DNA of 64,000 bases. Origin: Sulfuritalea sp. GTDB taxonomy: Bacteria > Pseudomonadota > Gammaproteobacteria > Burkholderiales > Rhodocyclaceae. The position numbers and the translations under genes are program-made. Below, piece after piece: positions 15,898-24,808 of this stretch (the stretch's first letter is position 1; the number at the start of each line of letters is the position of its first letter). The DNA lies in assembly GCA_023700805.1 (NCBI GenBank), contig JAMPYF010000024.1:1-64000 (forward strand). Reading direction: 5' to 3'. The notes beneath the pieces are model-generated. The model was not told where the DNA came from. It worked only from the letters and a program-made list of their open reading frames with translations, and searched no databases.

Positions 15898-16797
15898 CTA
15901 GACGTTTGATCCCTGGCCGCCGTACCTGGCCAGGTCGGCGCAGATCGCATCGGCGGCCGGCCAGCGCGTGTGGCACCAGTCCGGCGCGATCAGCATAGGG
16001 GCGCGCGCGGTGGCCGTGACGCGGTGGAATACCACCTCGGCCGGCGTGCGCCGGATCAGTTCGGCGGCGGTGGCCACGTAGTCGGCCATGGCCGGCGGCG
16101 CCAGGCGGCCGCGGGCATGGTCGGCGGCCAGCCGCGAACCCTTGACGATCATCAGCGGATGCAGCTTGAGGCCCTCGACGCCGCAGTCCAGCACGCGCGC
16201 GTGGGTCTCGCGCATCATCGCCGGGGTTTCCCCGGGCAGGCCGAGGATCAGGTGGGTGCATAGCGGAATGCCGTGGCGCCGCGCCCGCGCCGCGGCGTCG
16301 GCGTAGGCGGCGAAACCGTGGCCGCGGTTGATGCGCGCCAGCGTGGCGTCGTGGGCGCTCTGCAGGCCCAGTTCGAGCCACACCTCGTAGCCCTGGTCGC
16401 GGTAGCCGGCCAGCATCGCCAGCACCGCGTCGGGCACGCAGTCGGGCCGGGTGCCGACGCACAGGCCGACGATGTCCGCCTGCGCCAGGGCCTCGGCATA
16501 CAGGCGGCGCAGCCGCTCGACTTCGTCGTAGGTGTTGGTATAGGCCTGGAAATAGGCCAGGTAGCGGCTGGCGCGGTTGGTTGCAGCGCGGCCGGCGGCC
16601 AGCTGTTCGCCGACCGACGCCTGCGGATCGCCGTCGTTGAACGAGAGCACGCTGCAGAACGTACAGCCGCCGCGGCCCAGCGTGCCGTCCCGGTTCGGGC
16701 AGGTGAAGCCGACGTGCAGCGACAGCTTGCGCACCCGCGTGCCGAAGCGGGTCTTGAGATGCTGGCCGAGGGTGTTGAGGTAGTTTTCGAGTTGCAC
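15898..16797 (-). CDS. YhcC-family radical SAM protein
   Basis: A 299-residue radical SAM protein of the YhcC family, whose substrate is unknown. Seen: a cluster motif CPNRDGTLGRGGCTFC at about 33-48, where the cysteine spacing is the unusual long form of this family rather than CX3CX2C, followed by LCVGTRPDC, LELGLQSAHDATLARINRGH and HLILGLPGE, which form the SAM-binding barrel. The length fits. It stands alone, convergent with vapC and divergent from the SDR gene. No mobile signature is visible, so it marks the right edge of the accessory island. Confidence 0.88.
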   Translation of the reverse strand: MQLENYLNTLGQHLKTRFGTRVRKLSLHVGFTCPNRDGTLGRGGCTFCSVLSFNDGDPQASVGEQLAAGRAATNRASRYLAYFQAYTNTYDEVERLRRLYAEALAQADIVGLCVGTRPDCVPDAVLAMLAGYRDQGYEVWLELGLQSAHDATLARINRGHGFAAYADAAARARRHGIPLCTHLILGLPGETPAMMRETHARVLDCGVEGLKLHPLMIVKGSRLAADHARGRLAPPAMADYVATAAELIRRTPAEVVFHRVTATARAPMLIAPDWCHTRWPAADAICADLARYGGQGSNV

Positions 16798-16900
16798 GGC
16801 GCGGAGTTCGCGGGACGGTGGGGGCGAATCCTAGCACCCGCTTGAAATAGGGTTTGCGGCGCTGCATGATCCGGCTTTCCTCCATCCGGAGCGCGCCCAG

Positions 16901-17665
16901 ATGCCATCCCAGTCCAGCATGCAGCAAGTCATGATCGTCACCGGCGGTTCGCGCGGCATAGGCGCGGCGATCGCCCGCCTCGGCGCCGCCGCCGGCTACG
17001 CCGTATGCATCAGCTACCTGAGCAATCGGGAGGCCGCCGCCGCCGTGGTCGACTCCATCACCGTGCAGGGATCGAGGGCCATGGCGGTGCAGGCCGATGT
17101 CGCCCGCGAGCAGGATGTGGTGCGTCTGTTCGGCGAAGTCGACGCGGCGTTCGGCCCGCTCACCGCGCTGGTCAACAATGCCGGCATCCTGGAGCTGCAG
17201 GCGCGCGTCGAGGACATGGACGCCGCGCGAATCAGCCGGGTTTTCGCCACCAACGTGACCGGCAGCTTCATCTGCGCGCGCGAAGCCGTGCGCCGCATGT
17301 CGACGCGCCACGGCGGCAGCGGCGGCGCCATCGTCAATCTTTCCTCGCGCGCCGCGCGCCTCGGCGCGCCCGGCGAATATGTCGATTACGCCGCCTCGAA
17401 AGCCGCGATCGATACGCTGACCATAGGCCTGGCCAAGGAGGTGGCCGCCGAGGGCATCCGCGTCAATGCCGTGTCGCCCGGGGTCATCCACACCGAGATC
17501 CACGCCAGCGGCGGCGAACCGGGGCGGGTCGAGCGGGTCAAGGACGCCGTGCCGATGAAGCGCGGCGGCTATCCGGAGGAAGTTGCCCGCGCGGTGCTGT
17601 GGCTGCTGTCGGACGATGCTTCGTATACCACCGGCGCAACGATCGACGTTTCCGGCGGACGCTGA
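16901..17665 (+). CDS. Short-chain dehydrogenase/reductase
   Basis: A 254-residue classical SDR that oxidises or reduces an alcohol/carbonyl with NAD(P)(H). Seen: cofactor motif TGGSRGIG at 14-21, NNAG near 91, a catalytic serine in NLSSRAAR, and the active-site YAASK near 162-166. The sequence is closest in style to YgfF/glucose-1-dehydrogenase-like members. The ATG at 16901 has GGAG upstream; an internal ATG at 16919 is an alternative. It precedes the UbiD-TRAP operon but has a separate promoter-bearing gap after it, so a shared pathway is possible, not shown. Confidence 0.85.
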   Translation: MPSQSSMQQVMIVTGGSRGIGAAIARLGAAAGYAVCISYLSNREAAAAVVDSITVQGSRAMAVQADVAREQDVVRLFGEVDAAFGPLTALVNNAGILELQARVEDMDAARISRVFATNVTGSFICAREAVRRMSTRHGGSGGAIVNLSSRAARLGAPGEYVDYAASKAAIDTLTIGLAKEVAAEGIRVNAVSPGVIHTEIHASGGEPGRVERVKDAVPMKRGGYPEEVARAVLWLLSDDASYTTGATIDVSGGR

Positions 17666-17700
17666 GCCGCGGATTGCTGCGCTGCACGCCCGGAAATTTC

Positions 17701-17730
17701 TTGTCCTCCCGTCAATGTATCCCGTATACT
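17701..17730 (+). promoter_or_regulatory. Putative sigma-70 promoter of the UbiD-TRAP operon
   Basis: TTGTCC (17701-17706) and TATACT (17725-17730) are separated by 18 bp, each one or two changes from consensus. The UbiD-family gene starts 97 bp downstream with a strong AAGGAGG. Confidence 0.55.
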
Positions 17731-17827
17731 GAATTCGCTGACGGAACACCGGCATTGACCCGAGCACCCCAGTCAAGGCCCGGATGCTTGCATACAAGAA
17801 CAGGGGCGGCACCAAAGGAGGGGGTTC

Positions 17828-19225
17828 ATGACCGGGATCCAGTCCGGGGGAGCGGCGATTGCCGATCTCGGCGCCATCATCAAGTGGCTCGACCGGCGCG
17901 GACGGCTGGTGCGCGTGCGTTCCGAGGTCGATCCCGCCTACCAGCTGGCGGCCGTCGCCGCCCGCTTCGAGGGCGGTCCGCGCGCCGTCCTGTTCGAGAA
18001 GGTCCGGGGCAGCCGCTACCCGGTGTTCACCGGCCTCTACTGGTCGCGCGACTTGCTCGGCGACCTGTTCGGGCGTGCCGCCGCGACGCTGCCGCAACAT
18101 GTCTCGGCCTGCATCCGCGACTGGCAACAAAAGCCCGTGGCGCCCGTGGTGGTGGACAAGGGTCCGGTATTGCAGGTGACCGAAGCCACCGTGGATCTTT
18201 CCCGGCTGCCGGTGCCGACCCACGCCGAACTCGACGGCGGCCCCTATTTCGATGCCGGCGTGGTCATCACCAAGGATCCGGAGACCGGCGTGCGCAACAC
18301 CTCGATCCAGCGCTTCATGGTGGTCGGCAAGGACCGTCTGGCGATCAACATCGATGCCGGACGCCATCTCGAAATCTGCCTGGGCAAGGCCGCCGCGCGC
18401 GGCCAGGCGCTGCCCTTCACGCTCAACATCGGCGTCGGTCCGGGGCTGCATTTCGCCGCCGCCACGCCGGCCGAAGCCGCGCCCATGGGCACCGACGAAC
18501 TGGGCATCGCCAGCCAGTTCCATGGCCGCCCGCTGCAGCTCGTGGCCGGTACGCTTTCCGCCGTGGAGATGGTGGCCGACGCGATGTTCGCCCTCGAATG
18601 CGAAATGCGGCCGGGCGAAGTGCACGACGAAGGGCCCTTCGCCGAGGTCACCGGTTATTACGCCGGCGTCGCGCCGCGTCCTCTGCTGCGCGTGAAGAAA
18701 ATCCACCGCCGGCGCCAGCCGATTTTCCAGACCATACTTTCGGGCGCCGAGGTGTTCAACTCGGTGGGGCTGCTCGGCGAGGCCAACGTGCTGGCCTTGC
18801 TGCAGAAACAGGTGCCCGGCGTCAGGGACGTCTATTTCTCGCATGGCGGCTGCGGCTTCTATCACGCCGTGGTGCAGCTCGCGCAGAAGCGCGCAGGCTG
18901 GGCCAAGCAGGCCCTGATGGCGGCCTTCGCCGCCTTCCCGCCGCTGAAGATGGTGACGGTGGTCGATGATGACGTCGACATCCGCGATCCGGCCGACGTC
19001 GAATGGGCCATGGCGACGCGGCTCGATCCGCAGTGGGGCATCATGGTCATCGAAAACGTCTTCGGCCACGGCCTCAATCCCGGTTTCCCGGACTACCTGG
19101 GCAGCAAGGTCGGCTTCGACGCGACGCGCCCCTTCCCGCACACGCCGAACTACGACCGGGCCAGGCTCAGGGAGACCAGCCTCGACGGTCTCGATATTTC
19201 GATTCCGGCAATGCCTGATGAGTAA
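17828..19225 (+). CDS. UbiD-family decarboxylase, catabolic paralog
   Basis: A 465-residue UbiD-type enzyme that would use prenylated FMN to add or remove CO2 from an unsaturated or aromatic acid. Seen: the family core with EGPFAEVTGYY, where the ubiquinone enzyme encoded at 52559 has [11 protein letters not shown], and TVVDDDVDIRDPADVEWAMA. Overall sequence differs strongly from that housekeeping copy, so this is a paralog with another substrate. A strong AAGGAGG precedes the start. It heads an operon with a TRAP transporter and two dehydrogenases, which suggests breakdown of an imported carboxylate. No ubiX flavin prenyltransferase gene is in the window. Confidence 0.85.
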   Translation: MTGIQSGGAAIADLGAIIKWLDRRGRLVRVRSEVDPAYQLAAVAARFEGGPRAVLFEKVRGSRYPVFTGLYWSRDLLGDLFGRAAATLPQHVSACIRDWQQKPVAPVVVDKGPVLQVTEATVDLSRLPVPTHAELDGGPYFDAGVVITKDPETGVRNTSIQRFMVVGKDRLAINIDAGRHLEICLGKAAARGQALPFTLNIGVGPGLHFAAATPAEAAPMGTDELGIASQFHGRPLQLVAGTLSAVEMVADAMFALECEMRPGEVHDEGPFAEVTGYYAGVAPRPLLRVKKIHRRRQPIFQTILSGAEVFNSVGLLGEANVLALLQKQVPGVRDVYFSHGGCGFYHAVVQLAQKRAGWAKQALMAAFAAFPPLKMVTVVDDDVDIRDPADVEWAMATRLDPQWGIMVIENVFGHGLNPGFPDYLGSKVGFDATRPFPHTPNYDRARLRETSLDGLDISIPAMPDE

Positions 19226-19289
19226 GCAGATCCGTCGCGCGGCCGGCAGTCCGCGCAAACTCCATCGTTAGCCAAAGTGAGGTGAGACC

Positions 19290-20318
19290 ATGAACCGTCG
19301 CAAATCGATTTCCGCGTTGTTTGTTTCGCTGGCTGCGGGTCTGTGCGGGCTGGCAGCGCCGGCGGCAGTGCATGCCGCCGAGATCAACCTGACCTATGCC
19401 TTCTTCGCGCCGGCCAAGACCTTCCCCGGCCGGCAGATGGCGCACTGGGCCGAGCAGGTGAACAAGCGCACCAACGGCAAGGTCGCGGTGCAGACCTTCC
19501 CGGCCGGCACGCTGCTGGGCGCCAAGGAAATGTACGACGGCGTGAGCAAGGGTGTCGCCGACATCGGCCTGGGCTCGCCGTCCTACGATCCGGGCCGCTT
19601 CCCGCTGACCTCCGGCGTTTCGCTGCCGATGGGCTTCACCAACGCGACGGTGGCGAGCCGCACGCTGTGGGAGCTGACCAAGGAATTCAATCCCAAGGAA
19701 TACGAGGGCTTCAAGGTGATCGCGATGTTCACCACCGAGCCGGGTTTCATCCAGACCAAGACCGCGGTGAGGAACGCCGGCGATCTGGCCGGCATGAAGC
19801 TGCGCGCCGCGGGCACCGGCGTGCCGGTGCTGAAAGCCCTGGGCGCCGCGCCGATCGGCATGCCGATGCCGGAAGTGCCGCAGTCGGTGCAGACCGGCGT
19901 GATCAACGGCACCATGACCTCGCGCGAAGTGCTGCAGGACTTCAAGCTGGCCGAATCGCTGAAGTTCGTCACCGACTACCCGACCGTGGTGGTGACCTTC
20001 GCCGCCGTGATGGACCGCAAGAAGTGGGACAAGCTGCCGGCCGACGTGCAGAAGGTGATCGAGCAGCTCGCCGCCGAAATGCCGGGCTGGACCGGTCAGT
20101 ACCACGACAAGGAGAATGTCGGCGCGGCGCTGGCCTGGGCCGCCAAGGAGCACAAGCTGCAGATCCTGCCGCTGGCGGCGGACGAGCGCGCGCGCTGGGA
20201 TGCCAAGCTGAAGCCGATGGAAGACGAATGGGTCAAGGAGATGAACGGCAAGGGCCTGCCCGCCGCCGCCTACCTGAAGCGCCTGCGCGAACTGCGCGAC
20301 CAGTTCGCCAAGCAGTAA
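19290..20318 (+). CDS. TRAP transporter solute-binding protein (DctP family)
   Basis: A 342-residue periplasmic binding protein. Seen: a signal peptide ending AAVHA (about 1-29), then the DctP fold with LRAAGTGVPVLKALGAAPIG, where the conserved arginine normally pairs with the substrate carboxylate, and PMPEVPQSVQTGVINGTM. It overlaps the next gene by one base (TAATG). The ligand is probably an organic acid that the UbiD-family enzyme or the dehydrogenases act on; identity cannot be read from sequence. Confidence 0.92.
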   Translation: MNRRKSISALFVSLAAGLCGLAAPAAVHAAEINLTYAFFAPAKTFPGRQMAHWAEQVNKRTNGKVAVQTFPAGTLLGAKEMYDGVSKGVADIGLGSPSYDPGRFPLTSGVSLPMGFTNATVASRTLWELTKEFNPKEYEGFKVIAMFTTEPGFIQTKTAVRNAGDLAGMKLRAAGTGVPVLKALGAAPIGMPMPEVPQSVQTGVINGTMTSREVLQDFKLAESLKFVTDYPTVVVTFAAVMDRKKWDKLPADVQKVIEQLAAEMPGWTGQYHDKENVGAALAWAAKEHKLQILPLAADERARWDAKLKPMEDEWVKEMNGKGLPAAAYLKRLRELRDQFAKQ

Positions 20319-20845
20319 TGACGGCCGCGACGCCGACGGGCGGCGGCCCGCTGCAACTGCTCGACCGGCTCAGCTTCTATGTCAATGAGGGGCTGGCCTG
20401 GGCGGCGGCCTTCATCCTGGCGGCGATGATGCTGTTCGCCGTGGCGGACATGGTGCTGCGCGGCTTCGGCATCACCGTCGCCGGCTCCTACGAGGTGGTC
20501 GGCTGGCTCTCGGCGGCGGCGATGGCCCTGGCCCTGGGCACCGTGCAGCGCCATCGCGGCCATGTCGCGATGGAACTGATGGTGGTCAAGCTGGGACAGC
20601 GCAGCCGCGCCATCGTCGAGGCGCTGATGGCGCTGATGGCGCTGCTGCTGTTCGCCGCGGTCGCCTGGTATGTCGCCCGTTACGGTCGCGTGCTGCACGA
20701 GACCGGCTCGCTGTCGGAGACCCTGAGGGTGATCGTCTATCCCTGGGTGTACCTGGTGGCGGCCGGCTGCCTCGGCCTGACCCTCGCGCTGCTGGTCGAT
20801 TTTCTGCGCGCCGCGGCCCAGCTGTTCGCCGCAAGCCGCCATTAA
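20318..20845 (+). CDS. TRAP transporter small membrane subunit (DctQ family)
   Basis: A 175-residue inner-membrane protein with four predicted transmembrane helices (about 25-45, 55-75, 95-120 and 135-160) and the family pattern around GSYEVVGWLSAAAMALALG and QRHRGHVAMEL. It forms the permease with DctM. The start codon overlaps the dctP stop (TAATG), which indicates coupled translation. It also contains the usual conserved arginine-histidine pair between helices 2 and 3. Confidence 0.9.
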   Translation: MTAATPTGGGPLQLLDRLSFYVNEGLAWAAAFILAAMMLFAVADMVLRGFGITVAGSYEVVGWLSAAAMALALGTVQRHRGHVAMELMVVKLGQRSRAIVEALMALMALLLFAAVAWYVARYGRVLHETGSLSETLRVIVYPWVYLVAAGCLGLTLALLVDFLRAAAQLFAASRH

Positions 20846-20860
20846 CCCGGAGCGCACCGC

Positions 20861-22168
20861 ATGGATCCCCTGATCGTGGCCGTGGTCGGCTTGGTGCTGA
20901 TGTCGGCGCTGATGCTCTTCGGCATGCCCATCGCATTCACCATGCTGGCCGCCGGCCTGCTCGGCAACGCCTACCTGCTCTCGGTGCCGGCGGCGACCCA
21001 CCTGCTGGCGACCAATGTCTGGGAGCAGTTTTCCTCCTACGGCCTGTCGGTGATCCCGCTGTTCGTGCTGATGGGCCAGTTCGCCTACCGCGCCGGCGTC
21101 ACCGAGCGGCTCTACGACGCCGCCTACAAGTGGTTCGGGCGCATGCCCGGCGGCCTGGCCTGCACCACGGTGGTCGCCAGCGCCGGCTTCTCGGCGATCT
21201 GCGGCTCCAACTCGGCGACCACGGCGACCATGGGCACCATCGCCCTGCCCGAGATGCGCCGCTACGGCTACGACCCGGCGCTGGCCACCGGCGCGGTCGC
21301 CGTCGGCGGCACGCTCGGCGTGGTGATACCGCCCAGCGTGGTGCTGATCGTGATCGCGGTGCAGACCGAGCAGTCCCTGCTGCGGCTGTTCCTCGCCGCC
21401 ATCGTCCCCGGCCTGATACTGACCGCGCTGTTCCTGCTGACCATCTTCGGCATGTGCCTGCGCAATCCCAAGCTGGCGCCGCTGGGGCCGGTGGTCGGCA
21501 TGAAGGAAAAGCTGGTCGCGCTGTCCGGCATCATCGAGGCCCTGATCCTGTTCACCCTGGTCATCGGCGGCCTCTATTTCGGCTGGTTCACGCCGACCGA
21601 GGCCGGCGCCGCGGGCGCCTTCGGCGCGCTGGCGATCGGCATGGTGCGGCGCAGCCTGTCCTGGCGCGACACCGTCAAGTCGATCATCGAAAGCGTGCGG
21701 ATCTCGGCCATGGTGGTGCTGCTGATCACCGGCGCGGTGCTCTTCGGCCGCTTCCTGACCGTCTCGCGCCTGCCCTTCGAGCTCGCCGAATGGGCGGCGG
21801 CCCTGCCGGTGCAGCCCTTCGTGGTCCTGCTGGTGGTGCTGGGCATCTACATCATCGGCGGCGCGCTGATGGATGCGCTGGGCTTCCTCGTCGTCACCAT
21901 CCCGATCTTCTTTCCGCTCGGCGTCGCTCTCGGCTACGACCCGGTCTGGTACACGGTGGTGCTGACCATCATCACCACCATGGGCGCGATCACGCCGCCG
22001 GTCGGCGTCAATGTCTTCATCGCCCACGGCCTCGCGCCCGAGGTGCCGATCCATACGATATTCCGCGGCGTCACCTATTTCCTGCTGGCCTTCGTGGCGT
22101 GCGTCGCGCTGATGTGGGTCTATCCGGCGACCGTGCTGGCCCTGCCGAACTGGATGCTGGGCGGCTAG
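20861..22168 (+). CDS. TRAP transporter large permease subunit (DctM family)
   Basis: A 435-residue secondary transporter subunit, sodium- or proton-driven, with about 12 transmembrane segments. Seen: LFGMPIAFTMLAAGLLGN at the N-terminus, GFSAICGSNSATTATMG, which carries the family's substrate/ion loop, GGTLGVVIPPSVVLIV, and FGWFTPTEAGAAGAFGAL. The start has CCGGAG upstream and follows dctQ by 15 bp. Confidence 0.94.
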   Translation: MDPLIVAVVGLVLMSALMLFGMPIAFTMLAAGLLGNAYLLSVPAATHLLATNVWEQFSSYGLSVIPLFVLMGQFAYRAGVTERLYDAAYKWFGRMPGGLACTTVVASAGFSAICGSNSATTATMGTIALPEMRRYGYDPALATGAVAVGGTLGVVIPPSVVLIVIAVQTEQSLLRLFLAAIVPGLILTALFLLTIFGMCLRNPKLAPLGPVVGMKEKLVALSGIIEALILFTLVIGGLYFGWFTPTEAGAAGAFGALAIGMVRRSLSWRDTVKSIIESVRISAMVVLLITGAVLFGRFLTVSRLPFELAEWAAALPVQPFVVLLVVLGIYIIGGALMDALGFLVVTIPIFFPLGVALGYDPVWYTVVLTIITTMGAITPPVGVNVFIAHGLAPEVPIHTIFRGVTYFLLAFVACVALMWVYPATVLALPNWMLGG

Positions 22169-22174
22169 GCGGGC

Positions 22175-22203
22175 GAAGAGTTGGCGCTGGCGACACGGTG
22201 ATT
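22175..22203 (+). repeat. Dispersed motif between dctM and the opine-type dehydrogenase
   Basis: Reads GAAGAGTTGGCGCTGGCG followed by ACACGGTGAT. It fills most of the short junction inside an operon. Confidence 0.75.
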
Positions 22204-22226
22204 TCTTGCTTCGATCTGGAGGATGC

Positions 22227-23306
22227 ATGCGCATAACGGTATTGGGCGGCGGCAACGGCTCCTATGCGGCGGCGGCGGATCTTGCCGGCCTCGGGCATGA
22301 AGTCTGTCTGTGGCGCCGCGACCGGCAGCAGTTGCAGCCGCTCATGGCGACGCGCCGGCTCGGCATCAAGGACGCAGCCGGGCGGCGCGACGTGGAGCTG
22401 GCGCGCGTCACCGACGACATCGGCGCGGCGGTGCGCGGCGCCGAGCTGATCGTGGTGCCCACCCCGGCCTTCGCCCAGGAGGACATCGCGCTGGCGCTGG
22501 CGCCGCACCTGGCCGACGGCCAGGTGCTCTTCCTGCCGCCGGGCAGCTTCGGCAGCTACGTCATGATGCGCACCCTGCGGCGCGCCGGAAGCACGGCCGA
22601 CGTTTCCATCGCCGAAACCGGGACGCTGCCCTGGCTCGCGCGCAAGCACGGTGCGGCCGAGGTCGCCATCACCATCCGCGCCACGCGCCTGCCGACCGGC
22701 GTCTTCCCCGCCTGCAACGGCCCCCACGCCTTCGCCGTGCTGCAGGCCGCCTTCCCCGCCGTGGAGCCGATCGAGGATGCCCTGGCCGGCGCCCTGATGA
22801 ACGCCGGGCCGATCATCCATCCGCCGCTGATCCTGATGAATGCCGGCCCGCTCGAACACTTCGCGACCTGGGACATCCACAACGAAGGCACCCAGCCCAC
22901 GATCCGCCGCGTCACCGATGCGCTCGACGCCGAACGCATCGCCGTGCGGCGGGGTCTCGGCTACAGCGGCGAGCACTTTCCGCTCAGCGACCATTACAAC
23001 AACGACCGCTGGATGTACGGCGACGCGCACCAGCGCCTGGTCGACAGCGGCGACTGGCGCGAGCACATCGTGTTGACCGAGCATCGCTACATGACCGAAG
23101 ACGTCCACTGCGGACTGGCCTTCCTGGTGTCCGTGGCCGACTGGGCGGGCGTGCCGGCGCCGCTGGCGACCGGCTTGCTGGCGCTGGCCTCGGCCGTCTG
23201 CGCCAAGGATCTGCGCCAGGGCCGGCGCACCCTGGAGGGGCTCGGCCTGGCGGCGTTGTCGCGCGCCGAGATGCGGGCGCTGCTGGCGCGCGGCGTCTTG
23301 CCGTGA
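22227..23306 (+). CDS. NAD(P)-dependent octopine/nopaline-type dehydrogenase
   Basis: A 359-residue member of the opine dehydrogenase superfamily. Seen: an N-terminal Rossmann motif ITVLGGGNGSYAAAADLA at 3-20, then the Octopine_DH catalytic domain with GPIIHPPLILMNAGPLE and YSGEHFPLSDHYNNDRW, the region around the catalytic histidine in relatives. Members interconvert an opine (an N-carboxyalkyl amino acid) with an amino acid and a keto acid, though many bacterial homologs have other, undefined substrates. A strong GGAGG precedes the ATG at 22227. It is followed by an overlapping dehydrogenase gene and preceded by the TRAP transporter, so import and oxidation of the same compound is plausible. 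Confidence 0.85.
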   Translation: MRITVLGGGNGSYAAAADLAGLGHEVCLWRRDRQQLQPLMATRRLGIKDAAGRRDVELARVTDDIGAAVRGAELIVVPTPAFAQEDIALALAPHLADGQVLFLPPGSFGSYVMMRTLRRAGSTADVSIAETGTLPWLARKHGAAEVAITIRATRLPTGVFPACNGPHAFAVLQAAFPAVEPIEDALAGALMNAGPIIHPPLILMNAGPLEHFATWDIHNEGTQPTIRRVTDALDAERIAVRRGLGYSGEHFPLSDHYNNDRWMYGDAHQRLVDSGDWREHIVLTEHRYMTEDVHCGLAFLVSVADWAGVPAPLATGLLALASAVCAKDLRQGRRTLEGLGLAALSRAEMRALLARGVLP

Positions 23307-24286
23307 AGCCGCCGCCAGTCGCGGCGCTCGGCGCCGGGCGCATGGGGCGCGGCATAGCGCTGGCCTTCGCCTGCGCCGGACAGGAGGTGCTGCTGATCGA
23401 CGCCAAGCAGCGCAGCCGGGGCGACTTCGAGAAACTGCGCGACGCCGCCCGGCTCGATATCGGGCAGCAACTGGCGGCGCTGGCCGAGCTCGGCCTGCTG
23501 CCGGCAACGGCGGTGGCGGCCGTCATGGCGCGCATCGACATCTGCGACCGGGAAGCCGCCGCGCAGTGCCTGCCGCGGGTGGGGCTGCTGTTCGAAGGCG
23601 TGCCCGAGGTCATGGCCGCCAAGGCCGAAGCCCTGGCCTTCGCCTGCGCCGCGCTGGCCGACGACGCGATCCTCGCCTCGACCTCGTCCACCTTCCTGTC
23701 CACCGCGCTGGCGGCGATGACGACGAATCCAGCGCGCTTCCTCAACGCCCACTGGCTCAACCCCGCGCACCTGATTCCGCTGGTCGAAATCTCCCCGCAT
23801 CCGGGCACCGACCCGGCCGTGACGCAGCGCCTGCAGGACCGGCTGGCGCAGATCGGCAAGGCCACCGTGCTCTGCGGGCCTTCACCCGGCTACATCGTGC
23901 CGCGCCTGCAGGTGGTGCTGATGAACGAGGCGGCGCGCATGATCGAGGAGGGCGTGGCAACGGCCGCGGACATCGACCGCGCCACGCGCTATGGCTTCGG
24001 CATACGCTACGCGGCGATGGGCGTGGCCGAATTCATCGACGTTGGCGGCAACGACATCCTCTACTACGCCAGCCGCTATCTCAGCGCGGCGCTCAACGAT
24101 CCGCGCTACGCCAGTCCCGAAATCGTCGCCCGCCTCATGAACTCGGGGCAGAACGGGCTGCGCGACGGCAGGGGCTTCCACGACTGGACCGGCGTCGACA
24201 TCGACGCCTACCGGCGCGAAAGCACCGCACGGCTGGTGGAACTGCTGCGCATCGCGGAGCGCCTGCCGGTGATCGCGGATCGGTGA
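23303..24286 (+). CDS. 3-hydroxyacyl-CoA dehydrogenase-type oxidoreductase
   Basis: A 327-residue NAD-dependent dehydrogenase of the 3-hydroxyacyl-CoA/L-gulonate dehydrogenase superfamily. Seen: Rossmann motif LGAGRMGRGIALAFACAG near residue 9, FEGVPEVMAAK, STSSTFLSTALA, the conserved RFLNAHWLNPAHLIPLVEI and a C-terminal domain beginning GPSPGYIVPRLQ. It starts with GTG overlapping the previous stop by four bases (GTGA), so it is coupled to the opine-type dehydrogenase. The substrate is probably a 3-hydroxy acid or its CoA ester. It ends the UbiD-TRAP operon. Confidence 0.85.
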   Translation: MKPPPVAALGAGRMGRGIALAFACAGQEVLLIDAKQRSRGDFEKLRDAARLDIGQQLAALAELGLLPATAVAAVMARIDICDREAAAQCLPRVGLLFEGVPEVMAAKAEALAFACAALADDAILASTSSTFLSTALAAMTTNPARFLNAHWLNPAHLIPLVEISPHPGTDPAVTQRLQDRLAQIGKATVLCGPSPGYIVPRLQVVLMNEAARMIEEGVATAADIDRATRYGFGIRYAAMGVAEFIDVGGNDILYYASRYLSAALNDPRYASPEIVARLMNSGQNGLRDGRGFHDWTGVDIDAYRRESTARLVELLRIAERLPVIADR

Positions 24287-24313
24287 TGCCGGCGCCGCGG
24301 CGCTTTGCGTTCC

Positions 24314-24808
24314 TCAGTTGCGATCATAGGTGACGAAGGCATAGTCGAAGCCCTCGTCGCCGCGATGCGCCTGGCGCCCGACCTCGTGCCAGAGGCCGGG
24401 GTCGATGGCCGGGAACCAGGTGTCGCCCGCGAAACTCGCATCGATCTCGGTCAGTTGCAGGCGGTCGGCCAGCGGCAGCGCCGTGGCGTAGAGTTCCGCG
24501 CCGCCGATGAGGAAGGCTTCGCCCTCCCCCTCGCCGGCGGCGGCGAGCGCGGCCGGCAGCGACGGCGCGACCACGGCGCCCTCGGCGCGGTAGCTCTGGT
24601 CGCGGGTGACGACGATGTTGCGCCGTCCCGGCAGCGGCCGGAATTTCTCCGGCAGCGACTCCCAGGTCTTGCGCCCCATGATCACCGCATGGCCCGAAGT
24701 CAGCGCCTTGAAATGCCTGAGGTCCGCCGGCAGATGCCAGGGCAGGCGATTCTCGATGCCGATCACGCCATTCCTGGCGACGGCGGCGATCAGGGTGAGC
24801 CTGGTCAT
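24314..24808 (-). CDS. folA: Dihydrofolate reductase
   Basis: A 164-residue enzyme that reduces dihydrofolate to tetrahydrofolate with NADPH. Seen: [30 protein letters not shown] (substrate pocket), [11 protein letters not shown], and [19 protein letters not shown]. The length is normal. Its start overlaps the glgA stop by four bases (ATGA), an unusual partnership with a glycogen gene; thyA, the metabolic partner, lies some 15 kb away. The reading frame continues upstream as an overlapping open frame over glgA, which is a shadow. Confidence 0.95.
   Translation of the reverse strand: MTRLTLIAAVARNGVIGIENRLPWHLPADLRHFKALTSGHAVIMGRKTWESLPEKFRPLPGRRNIVVTRDQSYRAEGAVVAPSLPAALAAAGEGEGEAFLIGGAELYATALPLADRLQLTEIDASFAGDTWFPAIDPGLWHEVGRQAHRGDEGFDYAFVTYDRN

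Noticed and set aside
17828-19225. Assignment as the ubiquinone UbiD
   Set aside because: The copy at 52559 has the standard ubiquinone sequence; this one is divergent and linked to a transporter.
15401-19258. A 1285-codon minus-strand open frame
   Set aside because: It runs antisense across vapC, yhcC, the SDR and the UbiD-family gene, and its protein has no recognisable domain. High GC keeps stop codons rare in the opposite strand; the genes named have full family signatures.
22310-24286. A 658-residue fusion protein covering both dehydrogenases
   Set aside because: The first half is a wrong-frame reading of the opine-type dehydrogenase; the Rossmann motif of the second enzyme begins right after the GTG at 23303.
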